A program made the position numbers and the translations under genes. DNA of 5,616 nt from Lachnospiraceae bacterium (GTDB taxonomy: Bacteria; Bacillota_A; Clostridia; Lachnospirales; Lachnospiraceae): NCBI GenBank assembly GCA_017553665.1, contig JAFZKM010000229.1, forward strand, positions 1-5,616. The letters run 5' to 3'. This document shows, in pieces, positions 1 through 5,616 of this stretch. Under the pieces are notes generated by a model, which was not told the origin of the DNA, made no database searches, and worked only from the letters and a program-made list of their open reading frames with translations. The first letter of the stretch is position 1. Every line of letters starts with the position of its first letter.

Positions 1-734
1 CGGTATTCTTGTGGCCGAAGGAGCTCTCACTCGGAGCTTACAGGCAGATCGTACAGGACGGAGAACTGCTGCATTCCATGTGGTTCTCACTCTGGATCAC
101 GGCGCTCTTTACGGCGCTCGGAATGATCGCCTGTACCTGCGCGGCGTATCCTCTGTCGCGCAAAAGATTAAAGGGCAGGGCAGTGCTCACGTTCCTGCTC
201 ATGGTACCGATGTATTTCTCGGCAGGTACGCTTCCCACATACCTGCTGTATTATAAGCTGAAGCTCATCGACAATTTCTGGGTACTGATCCTTCCGCTCA
301 TTTACTCGGCGTACAATATGATGATCATGAAGAATTTCTTCCTGACCACGATACCCGATGAGCTCGAGGAATCGGCTTCTCTCGACGGAGCGACGAATTT
401 CCAGATATTGTTCAGGATCATGCTTCCGCTTTCAAAGCCGATCCTCGCGACCCTTTCGCTGTTCTACGCGGTAGGCCGCTGGAACGCGTACTCGGACAAT
501 ATGTATTTCACGACGAAGGAAAGCCTGAAGATGGCGCAGTACAAGCTCTATCAGATGGTGCTCAATTCGTCCGACACGATCGACCTTGTGGGCGAATCGA
601 CCGTGGCAAAGAGCTCGCCGGCAGTGCTTCAGGCGGCATCGATCATGGTCGTTACGATCCCGATACTGGTCATTTATCCCTTTGTGCAGAAGTACTTCGT
701 AAAGGGAACAATGGTGGGCGCGGTCAAAGGCTGA
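1..734 (+). CDS. Carbohydrate ABC transporter permease, LplC/AraQ-like (5' end outside window)
   Basis: This is one of the two membrane-spanning subunits of a binding-protein-dependent sugar or oligosaccharide importer, in the cytoplasmic membrane. The reading frame is already open at base 3 (V-F-L-W-P-K-E), so the TTG at 9 is not a credible start. About 50 N-terminal residues are missing compared with the usual 290-300. The visible WPKELSLGAY segment is the typical periplasmic stretch after the first helix of this family. Several hydrophobic helices follow. The EAA loop that docks onto the ATPase lies at about 357-435: EESASLDGA, then an F-x3-I-x-LP pattern (FRIMLPLSKP). The C-terminus YPFVQKYFVKGTMVGAVKG is the classic LplC-type ending. 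The binding-protein gene follows after 80 bp, which supports one operon. Substrate cannot be read from the sequence; complex polysaccharide fragments are usual for this subfamily. Confidence 0.95.
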   Translation, partial: VFLWPKELSLGAYRQIVQDGELLHSMWFSLWITALFTALGMIACTCAAYPLSRKRLKGRAVLTFLLMVPMYFSAGTLPTYLLYYKLKLIDNFWVLILPLIYSAYNMMIMKNFFLTTIPDELEESASLDGATNFQILFRIMLPLSKPILATLSLFYAVGRWNAYSDNMYFTTKESLKMAQYKLYQMVLNSSDTIDLVGESTVAKSSPAVLQAASIMVVTIPILVIYPFVQKYFVKGTMVGAVKG

Positions 735-814
735 GCCGCATAAAACAGGTAGTGACCCTTATGGGGGCAGCTATATATGAAACTATGTTTTAGTATTATT
801 AAGGAGGAGAATTT

Positions 815-2569
815 ATGAAAAAGACTGTTTTCGGCAGACTGATATCGATCGTTCTGATCGCAGTCATGACAGCAGCACTCCTTGCCGGATGTAAGAAAGA
901 CGATACCGGCAAGACAGACAACTCCGGAACCGGAACCCAGAATTCCGGGACACAGAATTCCGGAACGCAGAACAACGGCGGCACTGATGTCGCTCCCGTT
1001 ACCGTAAGCGAAGACGCAGGCATCAAGGGCTGGAAGCCTTTTGACAGCAATGTAACAATCAGCATCCCCGTTTATGACAGAGGCGAGGACGGCGATGAGA
1101 CAAACAACTACTGGACACAGTGGATCCAGAAGGAATTCGGCGACAAGTACAACATCACCGTTAATTTCCAGGCTATCGGCCGCGGCACCGTACTTGACGA
1201 TTACAACAACCTTGCGACGGCAAACAATCTTCCCACCGTTCTTATGGAGTACGACTTCGATAAGTGCGCATACTGGGCAAACGACGGCTTCCTTCAGGAA
1301 CTCGATCTCGAAGCTTTCGCCAATGTTGCTCCCACCTACTACCAGATGATGGTAGACAACAACTATCTGCAGTACACCTCTCTTAACGGCAAGACCTATT
1401 TCGTTCTCGCTGAGAGACCTTACTCGGATACAAACTACACATGGGTTACCTTCTATCGTAAGGACTGGCTCGATACACTCGGCAAGACCTATCCCGTAAA
1501 CTGGTCCGATTGGCTTGATCTTTACAAGGCTATCAAGGACAAGGGCCTCGCTGCTTATCCCGCAGGCGGAACAAAGGTTGAAGGCGCGGGCGTTGACCAG
1601 AACTACGCTTACAGAACATACCCCCAGGATGAGGTTACATGGGCTACACAGGGCGATTACAGCATTCCCGCTCTTACGACGGACGCTCAGAAGACCCTTC
1701 TTCAGAGAAGAAATCAGCTCTACAATTTAGGCTATTTCGATCCTGATTTCACTACAAAGAGCTCAAGCGACGCTGAGGCTGATTTCGTAGCAGGCAAGGC
1801 ATTCGCGTACAGCACTTACATTTCACCCGGTATCGGCGTTCTTGACAGCTTCTATGCCGCAAATCCCGATGCTACGCTCGCGATCGCTCCCGTTTCGACC
1901 GCGACAACGGACGGCGCAGGCGGAGTTCCCGCAGCTTACCGTGTAAACAACGCATACGGCATGATGATCGGCTTCTCGGCAAAGGCAAGCGCAGATCAGG
2001 TTAAGGCAGCCCAGATGTACATGGAGTGGCTCATCCAGCCTGAGAACCTGTTCACATTCCAGTACGGCTATGAGAACGACACCTTCAAGTATGACGCTAA
2101 CGGCAACGCAAACGTTCTTCCCGCGGAAGAGCAGAAGCCCGATTACCTCATGGTAGCACGTCAGAACAAGGACTACTTCTGCATCGTTATCGAGGCTAGA
2201 AAGCTCGCTTCGATCGAGGATACCGTAACTGCTTCCTATCCTTCGGCTTACAAGGACAGCGCTGATTTCTATAAGCAGATCGTCGAGAACTATTACAACT
2301 ACAAGAAGGTTATCTCCGATACACCCATGTATGCGGTTACCGACTGTAAGTTCGCCGCTACACTTGAGCAGGCAGCAAGCCTTTCGGAGTATCTGTGCAG
2401 CCAGTACGCAACCTACGCTTCACAGCTTACCATCTGCAAGGAATCTGAGTTCGACGCTCTTTACGCAGACCTTTGCGCGAAGTACCTCAATGACGGTTAC
2501 CAGACGGTAATCGATGAAAGAAAGGCACTCTTCGACGCAGGCAAGACATCGAGCCTTCCCAAGTATTGA
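815..2569 (+). CDS. Extracellular solute-binding lipoprotein of carbohydrate ABC importer (LplA-like)
   Basis: This 584-residue protein is the ligand-capturing subunit for the preceding permease, anchored to the outer face of the membrane by lipidation. It has a lipoprotein signal peptide: basic MKK start, hydrophobic core at residues 9-24 and lipobox L23-A-G-C26, with Cys26 as the lipidated residue. A flexible Ser/Gly/Thr/Gln/Asn linker (about 27-58) contains three SGTQN-type repeats. The large binding domain follows (about 65-584), rich in Trp and Tyr as is common in sugar-binding proteins. Its length fits the large LplA/LipO-type group rather than the roughly 420-residue classical sugar-binding proteins. 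The ATG is preceded by a near-perfect AAGGAGG at 801-807 with a 7-nt spacer, and the gene ends in tandem stops TGATGA. It is the last gene of the operon, with a terminator 24 nt downstream. The strong ribosome binding site fits the excess of binding protein over permease normally needed. Ligand unknown. Confidence 0.95.
   Translation: MKKTVFGRLISIVLIAVMTAALLAGCKKDDTGKTDNSGTGTQNSGTQNSGTQNNGGTDVAPVTVSEDAGIKGWKPFDSNVTISIPVYDRGEDGDETNNYWTQWIQKEFGDKYNITVNFQAIGRGTVLDDYNNLATANNLPTVLMEYDFDKCAYWANDGFLQELDLEAFANVAPTYYQMMVDNNYLQYTSLNGKTYFVLAERPYSDTNYTWVTFYRKDWLDTLGKTYPVNWSDWLDLYKAIKDKGLAAYPAGGTKVEGAGVDQNYAYRTYPQDEVTWATQGDYSIPALTTDAQKTLLQRRNQLYNLGYFDPDFTTKSSSDAEADFVAGKAFAYSTYISPGIGVLDSFYAANPDATLAIAPVSTATTDGAGGVPAAYRVNNAYGMMIGFSAKASADQVKAAQMYMEWLIQPENLFTFQYGYENDTFKYDANGNANVLPAEEQKPDYLMVARQNKDYFCIVIEARKLASIEDTVTASYPSAYKDSADFYKQIVENYYNYKKVISDTPMYAVTDCKFAATLEQAASLSEYLCSQYATYASQLTICKESEFDALYADLCAKYLNDGYQTVIDERKALFDAGKTSSLPKY
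923..973 (+). repeat. Short tandem repeat encoding the SGTQN linker of the binding lipoprotein
   Basis: Residues 37-53 read SGTGTQN-SGTQN-SGTQN. Two adjacent full 15-bp units lie at 944-958 (TCCGGGACACAGAAT) and 959-973 (TCCGGAACGCAGAAC), preceded by a variant unit with an extra Gly-Thr at 923-943. The units differ only at synonymous third positions, so the peptide repeat is kept while the DNA has drifted. They form the tether between the lipidated Cys26 and the folded domain. Confidence 0.85.
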
Positions 2570-2593
2570 TGACAAAACCTCTGTGATAATTGT

Positions 2594-2630
2594 AAAGCCC
2601 CGTTCCCGGAATTCCGGAAACGGGGCTTTT
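2594..2630 (+). terminator. Rho-independent terminator of the ABC transporter operon
   Basis: Left arm 2594-2609 (AAAGCCCCGTTCCCGG) pairs with right arm 2614-2629 (CCGGAAACGGGGCTTT) around an AATT loop. There are 15 pairs and one C-A mismatch. The right arm runs into T residues (2627-2630). It begins 24 nt after the stop of the binding-protein gene. The A-tract on the left arm means it could also work on the opposite strand, as a backup for the convergent regulator gene. Confidence 0.9.
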
Positions 2631-2636
2631 GCATGC

Positions 2637-2666
2637 AAAAAGGACATGCGCGATGCATGTCCTTTT
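2637..2666 (-). terminator. Rho-independent terminator of the upp-regulator operon
   Basis: A perfect 12-bp stem is formed by 2638-2649 (AAAAGGACATGC) and 2655-2666 (GCATGTCCTTTT), with a 5-base loop. Read on the - strand it starts 16 nt after the TAA of the PAS/HTH regulator and ends in five T residues (2641-2637). It therefore terminates the leftward operon, and the flanking A/T tracts make it usable in both directions. Confidence 0.85.
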
Positions 2667-2682
2667 GTGTTATATATCCGGT

Positions 2683-3309
2683 TTATTTATTAACATCGAT
2701 GTAGCTGTACAGCGTGTACTTTGAGATTCCGAAGTACTTCGAAACCTTGTCGCCGGACTTCGTGATGAGGAAGGCACCGCTGTCGTTGAGGAACTGGATC
2801 GCGGCGGTTTTTTCTTCCTTCGTCATGTAAGCTACGGGCTTTCCAATCTTCTTTACCGAGCGCTCGATGAGGTCATCAAGGAGGTCGTTAACATTGTTCG
2901 TGATCTTCTCGGCATCGGCGTCGCTGTCCTCGGAACCGATGAACGACTTCAGCGCGTTCTCGGTCATCATGAAGCCCGTGATGTCGTAGTTGATCGCGAG
3001 GATGTATACCGGAACCCCTTCGTCGTTGCGGATGTAGATCGTGCTGGACTTTAAGATCCTGCCGTCCTTTGTCCTGGTCAGGTATCCGAGATGGTCCTCG
3101 GTCTTCGACATATCGTTATGCAGCGCGTCGAGCACTACATGGGAAGGGCCGTCGCCGACCTTACGGTTGCTGACATGGCCGTTCTCGATATATACAACCG
3201 ATGAGTTCAGGCTGCTCTCGGAAAGGTCATGGACCACAACCTCGCAGTTTGAACCGAACTGAACGGCTATACCGTGAGCTATTTCTTTGAGGATTTCAAG
3301 TGAAATCAT
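2683..3309 (-). CDS. YheO-like PAS domain plus helix-turn-helix transcriptional regulator (DauR-type)
   Basis: This 208-residue protein is probably a cytoplasmic DNA-binding regulator that senses a small ligand. Residues about 3-115 match the YheO-type PAS domain: near the start IAxGIAxxFGxNCEVVVHDL, then a GHVSNRKVGDG segment, a DGRILKSSTIYIRNDEG segment and IxALNYDIT-like IYILAINYDIT. Residues about 160-205 form the C-terminal helix-turn-helix typical of the family: the EEKTAAIQFLNDSGAFLIT helix and linker, then DKVSKYFGISKYTLYSYID, with GISKYTLYSYI as the recognition-helix region. An acidic, probably helical linker (125-150) joins the two. The ATG has GGAGG at 3315-3319 with a 5-nt spacer. 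The gene begins 22 bp after the upp stop, so the two are almost certainly cotranscribed. Family members such as DauR control amino acid catabolism; here the location suggests nucleobase salvage. That role is inferred from context only. Confidence 0.88.
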   Translation of the reverse strand: MISLEILKEIAHGIAVQFGSNCEVVVHDLSESSLNSSVVYIENGHVSNRKVGDGPSHVVLDALHNDMSKTEDHLGYLTRTKDGRILKSSTIYIRNDEGVPVYILAINYDITGFMMTENALKSFIGSEDSDADAEKITNNVNDLLDDLIERSVKKIGKPVAYMTKEEKTAAIQFLNDSGAFLITKSGDKVSKYFGISKYTLYSYIDVNK

Positions 3310-3331
3310 AAAAACCTCCGTTTACCGATAG

Positions 3332-3973
3332 TTATTTCGTTCCGTACAGACGGTCGCCGCAGTCACCGAGACCGGGCACGATGTATGCGTTCTCGTTGAG
3401 CTTCTCGTCTACGACCGCGCACCATACGGGAATGTCAGGATATACCTTATGGAAGGCTTCAATGCCTTCGGGAGCGGCGATCATGCTCACCCAGCGGATG
3501 TTCTTGCTGCCTCTGTCCATGATGAACCTGGTAGCGGCGATAGCCGAACCGCCGGTCGCAAGCATGGGATCGAGGAGGATAACCTCACTCTCGGCTACGT
3601 CATCGGGAAGCTTGCAGTAATACTCGATCGGCTCATGTGTCTCGTGGTCGCGGTAGAGACCGATGTGACCTACACGAACCTGGGGAAGGATCTTCAGCAT
3701 GCCGTCTGCCATGCCGAGTCCGGCGCGGAGAACGGGAACGAGAGTGATCTTCTTCTTGTGAGAGAGTACCTTCGTGGTGCATTTGCAAATGGGAGTTTCA
3801 ACTTCGATGTCTTCAAGCTCAAAATCGCGCGTTACCTCGTAAGCCATGAGCATCGAGATCTCGGAAACCAGTTCACGGAAATCCTTTGTGGAGGTGTTCT
3901 TATCGCGAAGAAGTGAGGTTTTGTGCTGGATCAGCGGGTGATCGAAGATGAAAGCATTGTCAAACTGCTGCAT
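3332..3973 (-). CDS. upp: Uracil phosphoribosyltransferase
   Basis: This cytoplasmic salvage enzyme makes UMP and pyrophosphate from uracil and PRPP. The 213-residue length is close to the family norm of about 208-210. Diagnostic segments are in order: [15 protein letters not shown] at 79-93; the PRPP-binding loop [12 protein letters not shown] at 133-144, with the acidic residue and Thr-Gly-Gly turn that bind the phosphoribosyl group; and the uracil-recognition C-terminus [17 protein letters not shown] at 197-213. The ATG has AGGAG at 3983-3987 with a 9-nt spacer. The family signature GLGD-A-GDR reads GLGDCGDR here (Cys205). The protein is also fairly Cys-rich (63, 65, 120, 185, 205). It is the first gene of the operon, followed by the PAS/HTH regulator, and it is divergent from xpt. 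The assignment is secure. Confidence 0.98.
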   Translation of the reverse strand: MQQFDNAFIFDHPLIQHKTSLLRDKNTSTKDFRELVSEISMLMAYEVTRDFELEDIEVETPICKCTTKVLSHKKKITLVPVLRAGLGMADGMLKILPQVRVGHIGLYRDHETHEPIEYYCKLPDDVAESEVILLDPMLATGGSAIAATRFIMDRGSKNIRWVSMIAAPEGIEAFHKVYPDIPVWCAVVDEKLNENAYIVPGLGDCGDRLYGTK

Positions 3974-4011
3974 GATGTGACGCTCCTTTGTATTTATTCT
4001 TATTTATCTTG

Positions 4012-4040
4012 ATTCTAGCATATAGCAAAATTTTTGTATA
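4012..4040 (-). promoter_or_regulatory. Predicted sigma-70/sigma-A promoter of the upp operon
   Basis: Read on the - strand there is an extended -10, TGC-TAGAAT (4020-4012), and a -35-like TATACA (4040-4035) with an ideal 17-bp spacer. The predicted start near 4004 gives a leader of about 30 nt before the upp ATG, with no room for a riboswitch. The TGTATACA palindrome overlaps the -35 element, and one arm of the 11-bp inverted repeat fills part of the spacer. Confidence 0.65.
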
Positions 4041-4092
4041 CAGTAAAAAATTAAATTTTCTCGGGAAGAGATTTAAAGGATAAATTTTGCTA
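4023..4092. repeat. Perfect 11-bp inverted repeat between the divergent upp and xpt promoters
   Basis: TAGCAAAATTT at 4023-4033 is the exact reverse complement of AAATTTTGCTA at 4082-4092, with 48 bp between the arms. The left arm lies between the -10 and -35 of the predicted upp promoter, and the right arm abuts the -35 region of the xpt promoter. It could be a pair of binding sites for one regulator, for example the PAS/HTH protein of the upp operon. In such AT-rich DNA a chance match or simple A-tract/UP-element function is also possible. Confidence 0.5.
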
Positions 4093-4119
4093 CTACTTTG
4101 GGGCGTATTATGTTAAAAT
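4091..4119 (+). promoter_or_regulatory. Predicted promoter of the xpt operon (extended -10, weak -35)
   Basis: An extended -10, TGT-TAAAAT, lies at 4111-4119. At 17-bp spacing the -35 position (4091-4096, TACTAC) matches the consensus poorly, so the promoter may rely on the TG extension or on an activator. The predicted start near 4126 leaves a leader of about 38 nt to the xpt ATG. A guanine aptamer would not fit in that length. Confidence 0.55.
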
Positions 4120-4127
4120 ATGTTTAG

Positions 4128-4142
4128 CGTTTTTTGAAAACG
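4128..4142 (+). promoter_or_regulatory. Small dyad / hairpin at the 5' end of the xpt leader
   Basis: CGTTTTTTGAAAACG forms a perfect 6-bp stem (4128-4133 with 4137-4142) around a 3-nt TTG loop. It sits just downstream of the predicted transcription start. It ends 4 nt before the xpt ribosome binding site AAAGGAAGG (4147-4155). It may be a DNA operator or a stabilising 5' hairpin; there is no T-run directly after it, so it is not a terminator. Confidence 0.4.
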
Positions 4143-4163
4143 GAACAAAGGAAGGTAAGCAGG

Positions 4164-4748
4164 ATGAAACTCTTAAAAGAAAGGATCCGCAGGGAGGGAA
4201 ACGTTAAGCCCGGGAATGTCCTTAAAGTAGACATGTTCCTCAACCATCAGATCGATGTTGAGCTGATGAACGAGATCGGCAAAGAATTCAAGCGTCTTTT
4301 CGGCGATAAGAAGCCTACGAAGATCCTCACTATCGAAGCTTCGGGCATCGCGATCGCATGCATTACCGCGCAGTATTTTAATGTGCCCGTGGTATTCGCG
4401 AAGAAGGCGCAGAGCATAAACCTCGACGGTGATTCCTACACCACCAAGATCGAGAGCTTCACTCACAAAAAGGTTTACGACGTTATCGTTTCAAAGAAAT
4501 ACCTCAGCAGAGACGACAGGATCCTGGTCATTGATGACTTCCTCGCGAACGGCTGCGCGCTGCTCGGCCTGATCGACATCGTGAAGTCGGCGGGAGCTTC
4601 GCTCGAGGGCATCGGCATCGTTATCGAGAAGGGCTTCCAGAGCGGCGGTAAGGCTATCCGCGAGATGGGCATCGATCTGAAGTCGCTCGCGATCATCGAG
4701 AGCATGAACGCCGAAACCGGCGAGATAGTATTTTCTGACGAAGACTGA
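4164..4748 (+). CDS. xpt: Xanthine phosphoribosyltransferase
   Basis: This cytoplasmic purine-salvage enzyme makes XMP from xanthine and PRPP, feeding GMP synthesis. From the ATG at 4164 the protein has 194 residues, the length of Bacillus subtilis Xpt. It opens with MKLLKERI and then [20 protein letters not shown], as in the family. The site AAAGGAAGG at 4147-4155 with an 8-nt spacer supports this start over the upstream in-frame TTG at 4134, which would add ten unconserved residues and overlap the leader dyad. Other family segments are the [10 protein letters not shown] motif (57-66) and the PRPP loop [11 protein letters not shown] (120-130). [20 protein letters not shown] (149-168) is the C-terminal family segment. 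The residue after LANG is Cys131, where Gln is common (LANGQA). xpt is the first gene of the rightward operon and is divergent from upp. Confidence 0.97.
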   Translation: MKLLKERIRREGNVKPGNVLKVDMFLNHQIDVELMNEIGKEFKRLFGDKKPTKILTIEASGIAIACITAQYFNVPVVFAKKAQSINLDGDSYTTKIESFTHKKVYDVIVSKKYLSRDDRILVIDDFLANGCALLGLIDIVKSAGASLEGIGIVIEKGFQSGGKAIREMGIDLKSLAIIESMNAETGEIVFSDED

Positions 4749-4768
4749 ATTTTTGTGAGAGGCACGAA

Positions 4769-5616
4769 ATGAAGGAAGAGAAGCTGATAGTCGAGCGCCG
4801 CGGCAGCAAATGGAAGATATACGCCGTCTACGGACTTACTGCGTTCATCGTTATAGCGGCAGCCATTCTGCTGGTATTCATGTTTGTCAGACATGAGGAT
4901 TTCACCGATATCCTCATCAAGATCAGAAAGGCCCTCGCGCCCGCTCTGGTCGGCGCAGTCATGGCTTATATCATGAATCCCCTCATGGCTTTTTTCGAGG
5001 GGAAGCTCAAACAGTTCTTTTACAAGCATTGCCGCAAGCTCAGCCGCGCCGATAAGGCAGCGCGCGTTATCAGCATCATCATTACTCTTATCCTCGTTCT
5101 TCTGATGGTCGGTTATCTGATCTATCTGCTGATCCCGCAGCTGATCACTACTGTCATGGGTATCGCCGAATCCTTTAATTATCAGGTTGACAATGTCAGG
5201 GAGTGGTACGAAGGACTCGGACTCGAAGGTTCTGTTCTGGGCGATTATCTGGAGCTCGGCTTTGACAAGCTCACCGAGTATGTCAGGGACTTCATGGAGA
5301 ACCGGATGCTCGATTTCGCGAAGAACGTCCTCGGATCGGTAGCTACCGGCGCATGGCGTTTCATCGGAACCATCTACAATATTCTGATCGGTCTTATTTT
5401 CTCCATCTATATCCTCGGCTGTAAGGAAAAGCTTGCCGCCATCTCGAAGAAGATCGTTTACGCGGTCTTCAAGCGCAAAACGGCGAACAACATCGTCAGG
5501 ATCACGAGAGCCTGCCACAGCAAGTTTACCGGAGCCATCACGGGCAAGATCATCGATTCCTTTATCATCGGCGTTCTCTGCTATGTAGCCATGGTACTGC
5601 TCGATATCCCGTATCC
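4769..5616 (+). CDS. AI-2E/UPF0118 family transporter (3' end outside window)
   Basis: This is a polytopic cytoplasmic membrane protein of the AI-2 exporter superfamily. Characterised members export autoinducer-2 or act as sodium(lithium)/proton antiporters, so the substrate here is unknown. The window holds 282 complete codons of a protein usually about 350-450 residues long, with no stop before the window end. Hydrophobic segments lie at about 17-40, 54-76, 99-126, 196-217 and 260-280. A soluble amphipathic stretch (about 130-185) sits between the third and fourth, as expected for the family. Typical signatures are the KALAPALVGAVMAYIMNPL segment (54-72), YNILIGLIFSIYILGCKE (203-220) and FTGAITGKIIDSFIIGVLCY (253-272) followed by DIPYP. 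The ATG is preceded by TGAGAGG (4756-4762) with a 6-nt spacer. It starts 20 bp after the xpt stop with no visible promoter or terminator between, so it is probably cotranscribed with xpt. Confidence 0.92.
   Translation, partial: MKEEKLIVERRGSKWKIYAVYGLTAFIVIAAAILLVFMFVRHEDFTDILIKIRKALAPALVGAVMAYIMNPLMAFFEGKLKQFFYKHCRKLSRADKAARVISIIITLILVLLMVGYLIYLLIPQLITTVMGIAESFNYQVDNVREWYEGLGLEGSVLGDYLELGFDKLTEYVRDFMENRMLDFAKNVLGSVATGAWRFIGTIYNILIGLIFSIYILGCKEKLAAISKKIVYAVFKRKTANNIVRITRACHSKFTGAITGKIIDSFIIGVLCYVAMVLLDIPY

Noticed and set aside
735..814. Possible promoter or processing stem-loop between permease and binding-protein genes
   Set aside because: A weak GTGACC/TATATG pair and a 5-bp CATAA/TTATG stem can be drawn, but neither is strong enough to call. 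Read-through from the permease gene with a strong ribosome binding site explains the region.
2420..2647. 75-codon - strand frame over the end of the binding-protein gene and the terminators
   Set aside because: It overlaps a secure gene in antisense and would begin inside the terminator hairpins; no family features are visible.
3449..3916. 155-codon open frame on the + strand inside upp
   Set aside because: It lies wholly antisense to upp, whose protein matches its family end to end, so this is a codon-bias shadow.
4051..4076. TTAAAT...ATTTAA dyad between the arms of the 11-bp inverted repeat
   Set aside because: It is only six A/T base pairs in AT-rich DNA and is not concentric with the larger repeat, so chance is the likely explanation.
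4134..4163. Upstream in-frame TTG start for xpt, adding ten residues
   Set aside because: No ribosome binding site precedes the TTG, it falls inside the leader dyad, and the family N-terminus (M-x-LLKERI) begins at the ATG at 4164, which has AAAGGAAGG in front.
4475..5518. Long open frame of 347 codons on the - strand opposite xpt and the AI-2E gene
   Set aside because: It is antisense to two well-supported genes, has a biased Asp/Glu/His-rich low-information composition expected from the complement of their codons, shows no recognisable domain, and no ribosome binding site was found for it.

Overview
The window looks like chromosomal DNA of a low- to mid-GC Gram-positive bacterium, most likely an anaerobic gut or rumen member of the Clostridia (Bacillota). 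The support is the strong AAGGAGG-type ribosome binding sites, an LplB/LplC/LplA-type sugar transporter with a lipoprotein binding subunit, a Bacillus/Clostridium-style xanthine phosphoribosyltransferase, and AT-rich intergenic DNA between coding regions of roughly 50% GC. The genus cannot be fixed from the sequence alone.

Region 1 (1-2630, + strand) is the 3' end of a carbohydrate ABC importer operon. It holds the C-terminal four fifths of an inner-membrane permease (LplC/AraQ-like), then after 80 bp a 584-residue solute-binding lipoprotein (LplA-like). No ATPase gene is visible, which is usual for importers of this class that share a common ATPase. The operon closes with a strong stem-loop. 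A second, separate stem-loop lies beside it and terminates the convergent operon.

Region 2 (2638-4020, - strand) is a two-gene operon. upp (uracil phosphoribosyltransferase) is read first, followed after 22 bp by a YheO-type PAS plus helix-turn-helix regulator. A good extended -10 promoter precedes upp.

Region 3 (about 4111-5616, + strand) is divergent from upp: xpt (xanthine phosphoribosyltransferase), then after 20 bp an AI-2E/UPF0118 family membrane protein that runs off the window. The two salvage enzymes are therefore driven from back-to-back promoters in one 190-bp AT-rich region. Uracil + PRPP gives UMP on one side, and xanthine + PRPP gives XMP on the other. That region carries a perfect 11-bp inverted repeat (TAGCAAAATTT / AAATTTTGCTA) and a 15-bp dyad at the predicted 5' end of the xpt transcript. 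It has no recognisable guanine riboswitch.

All the proteins belong to known families, and I see no mobile element, CRISPR array, RNA gene or evident new defence system. The most interesting point is the arrangement: a ligand-sensing PAS/HTH regulator sits in the upp operon next to a divergent xpt promoter with operator-like repeats. This suggests, but does not prove, a local protein-based switch for nucleobase salvage in place of the usual riboswitch.
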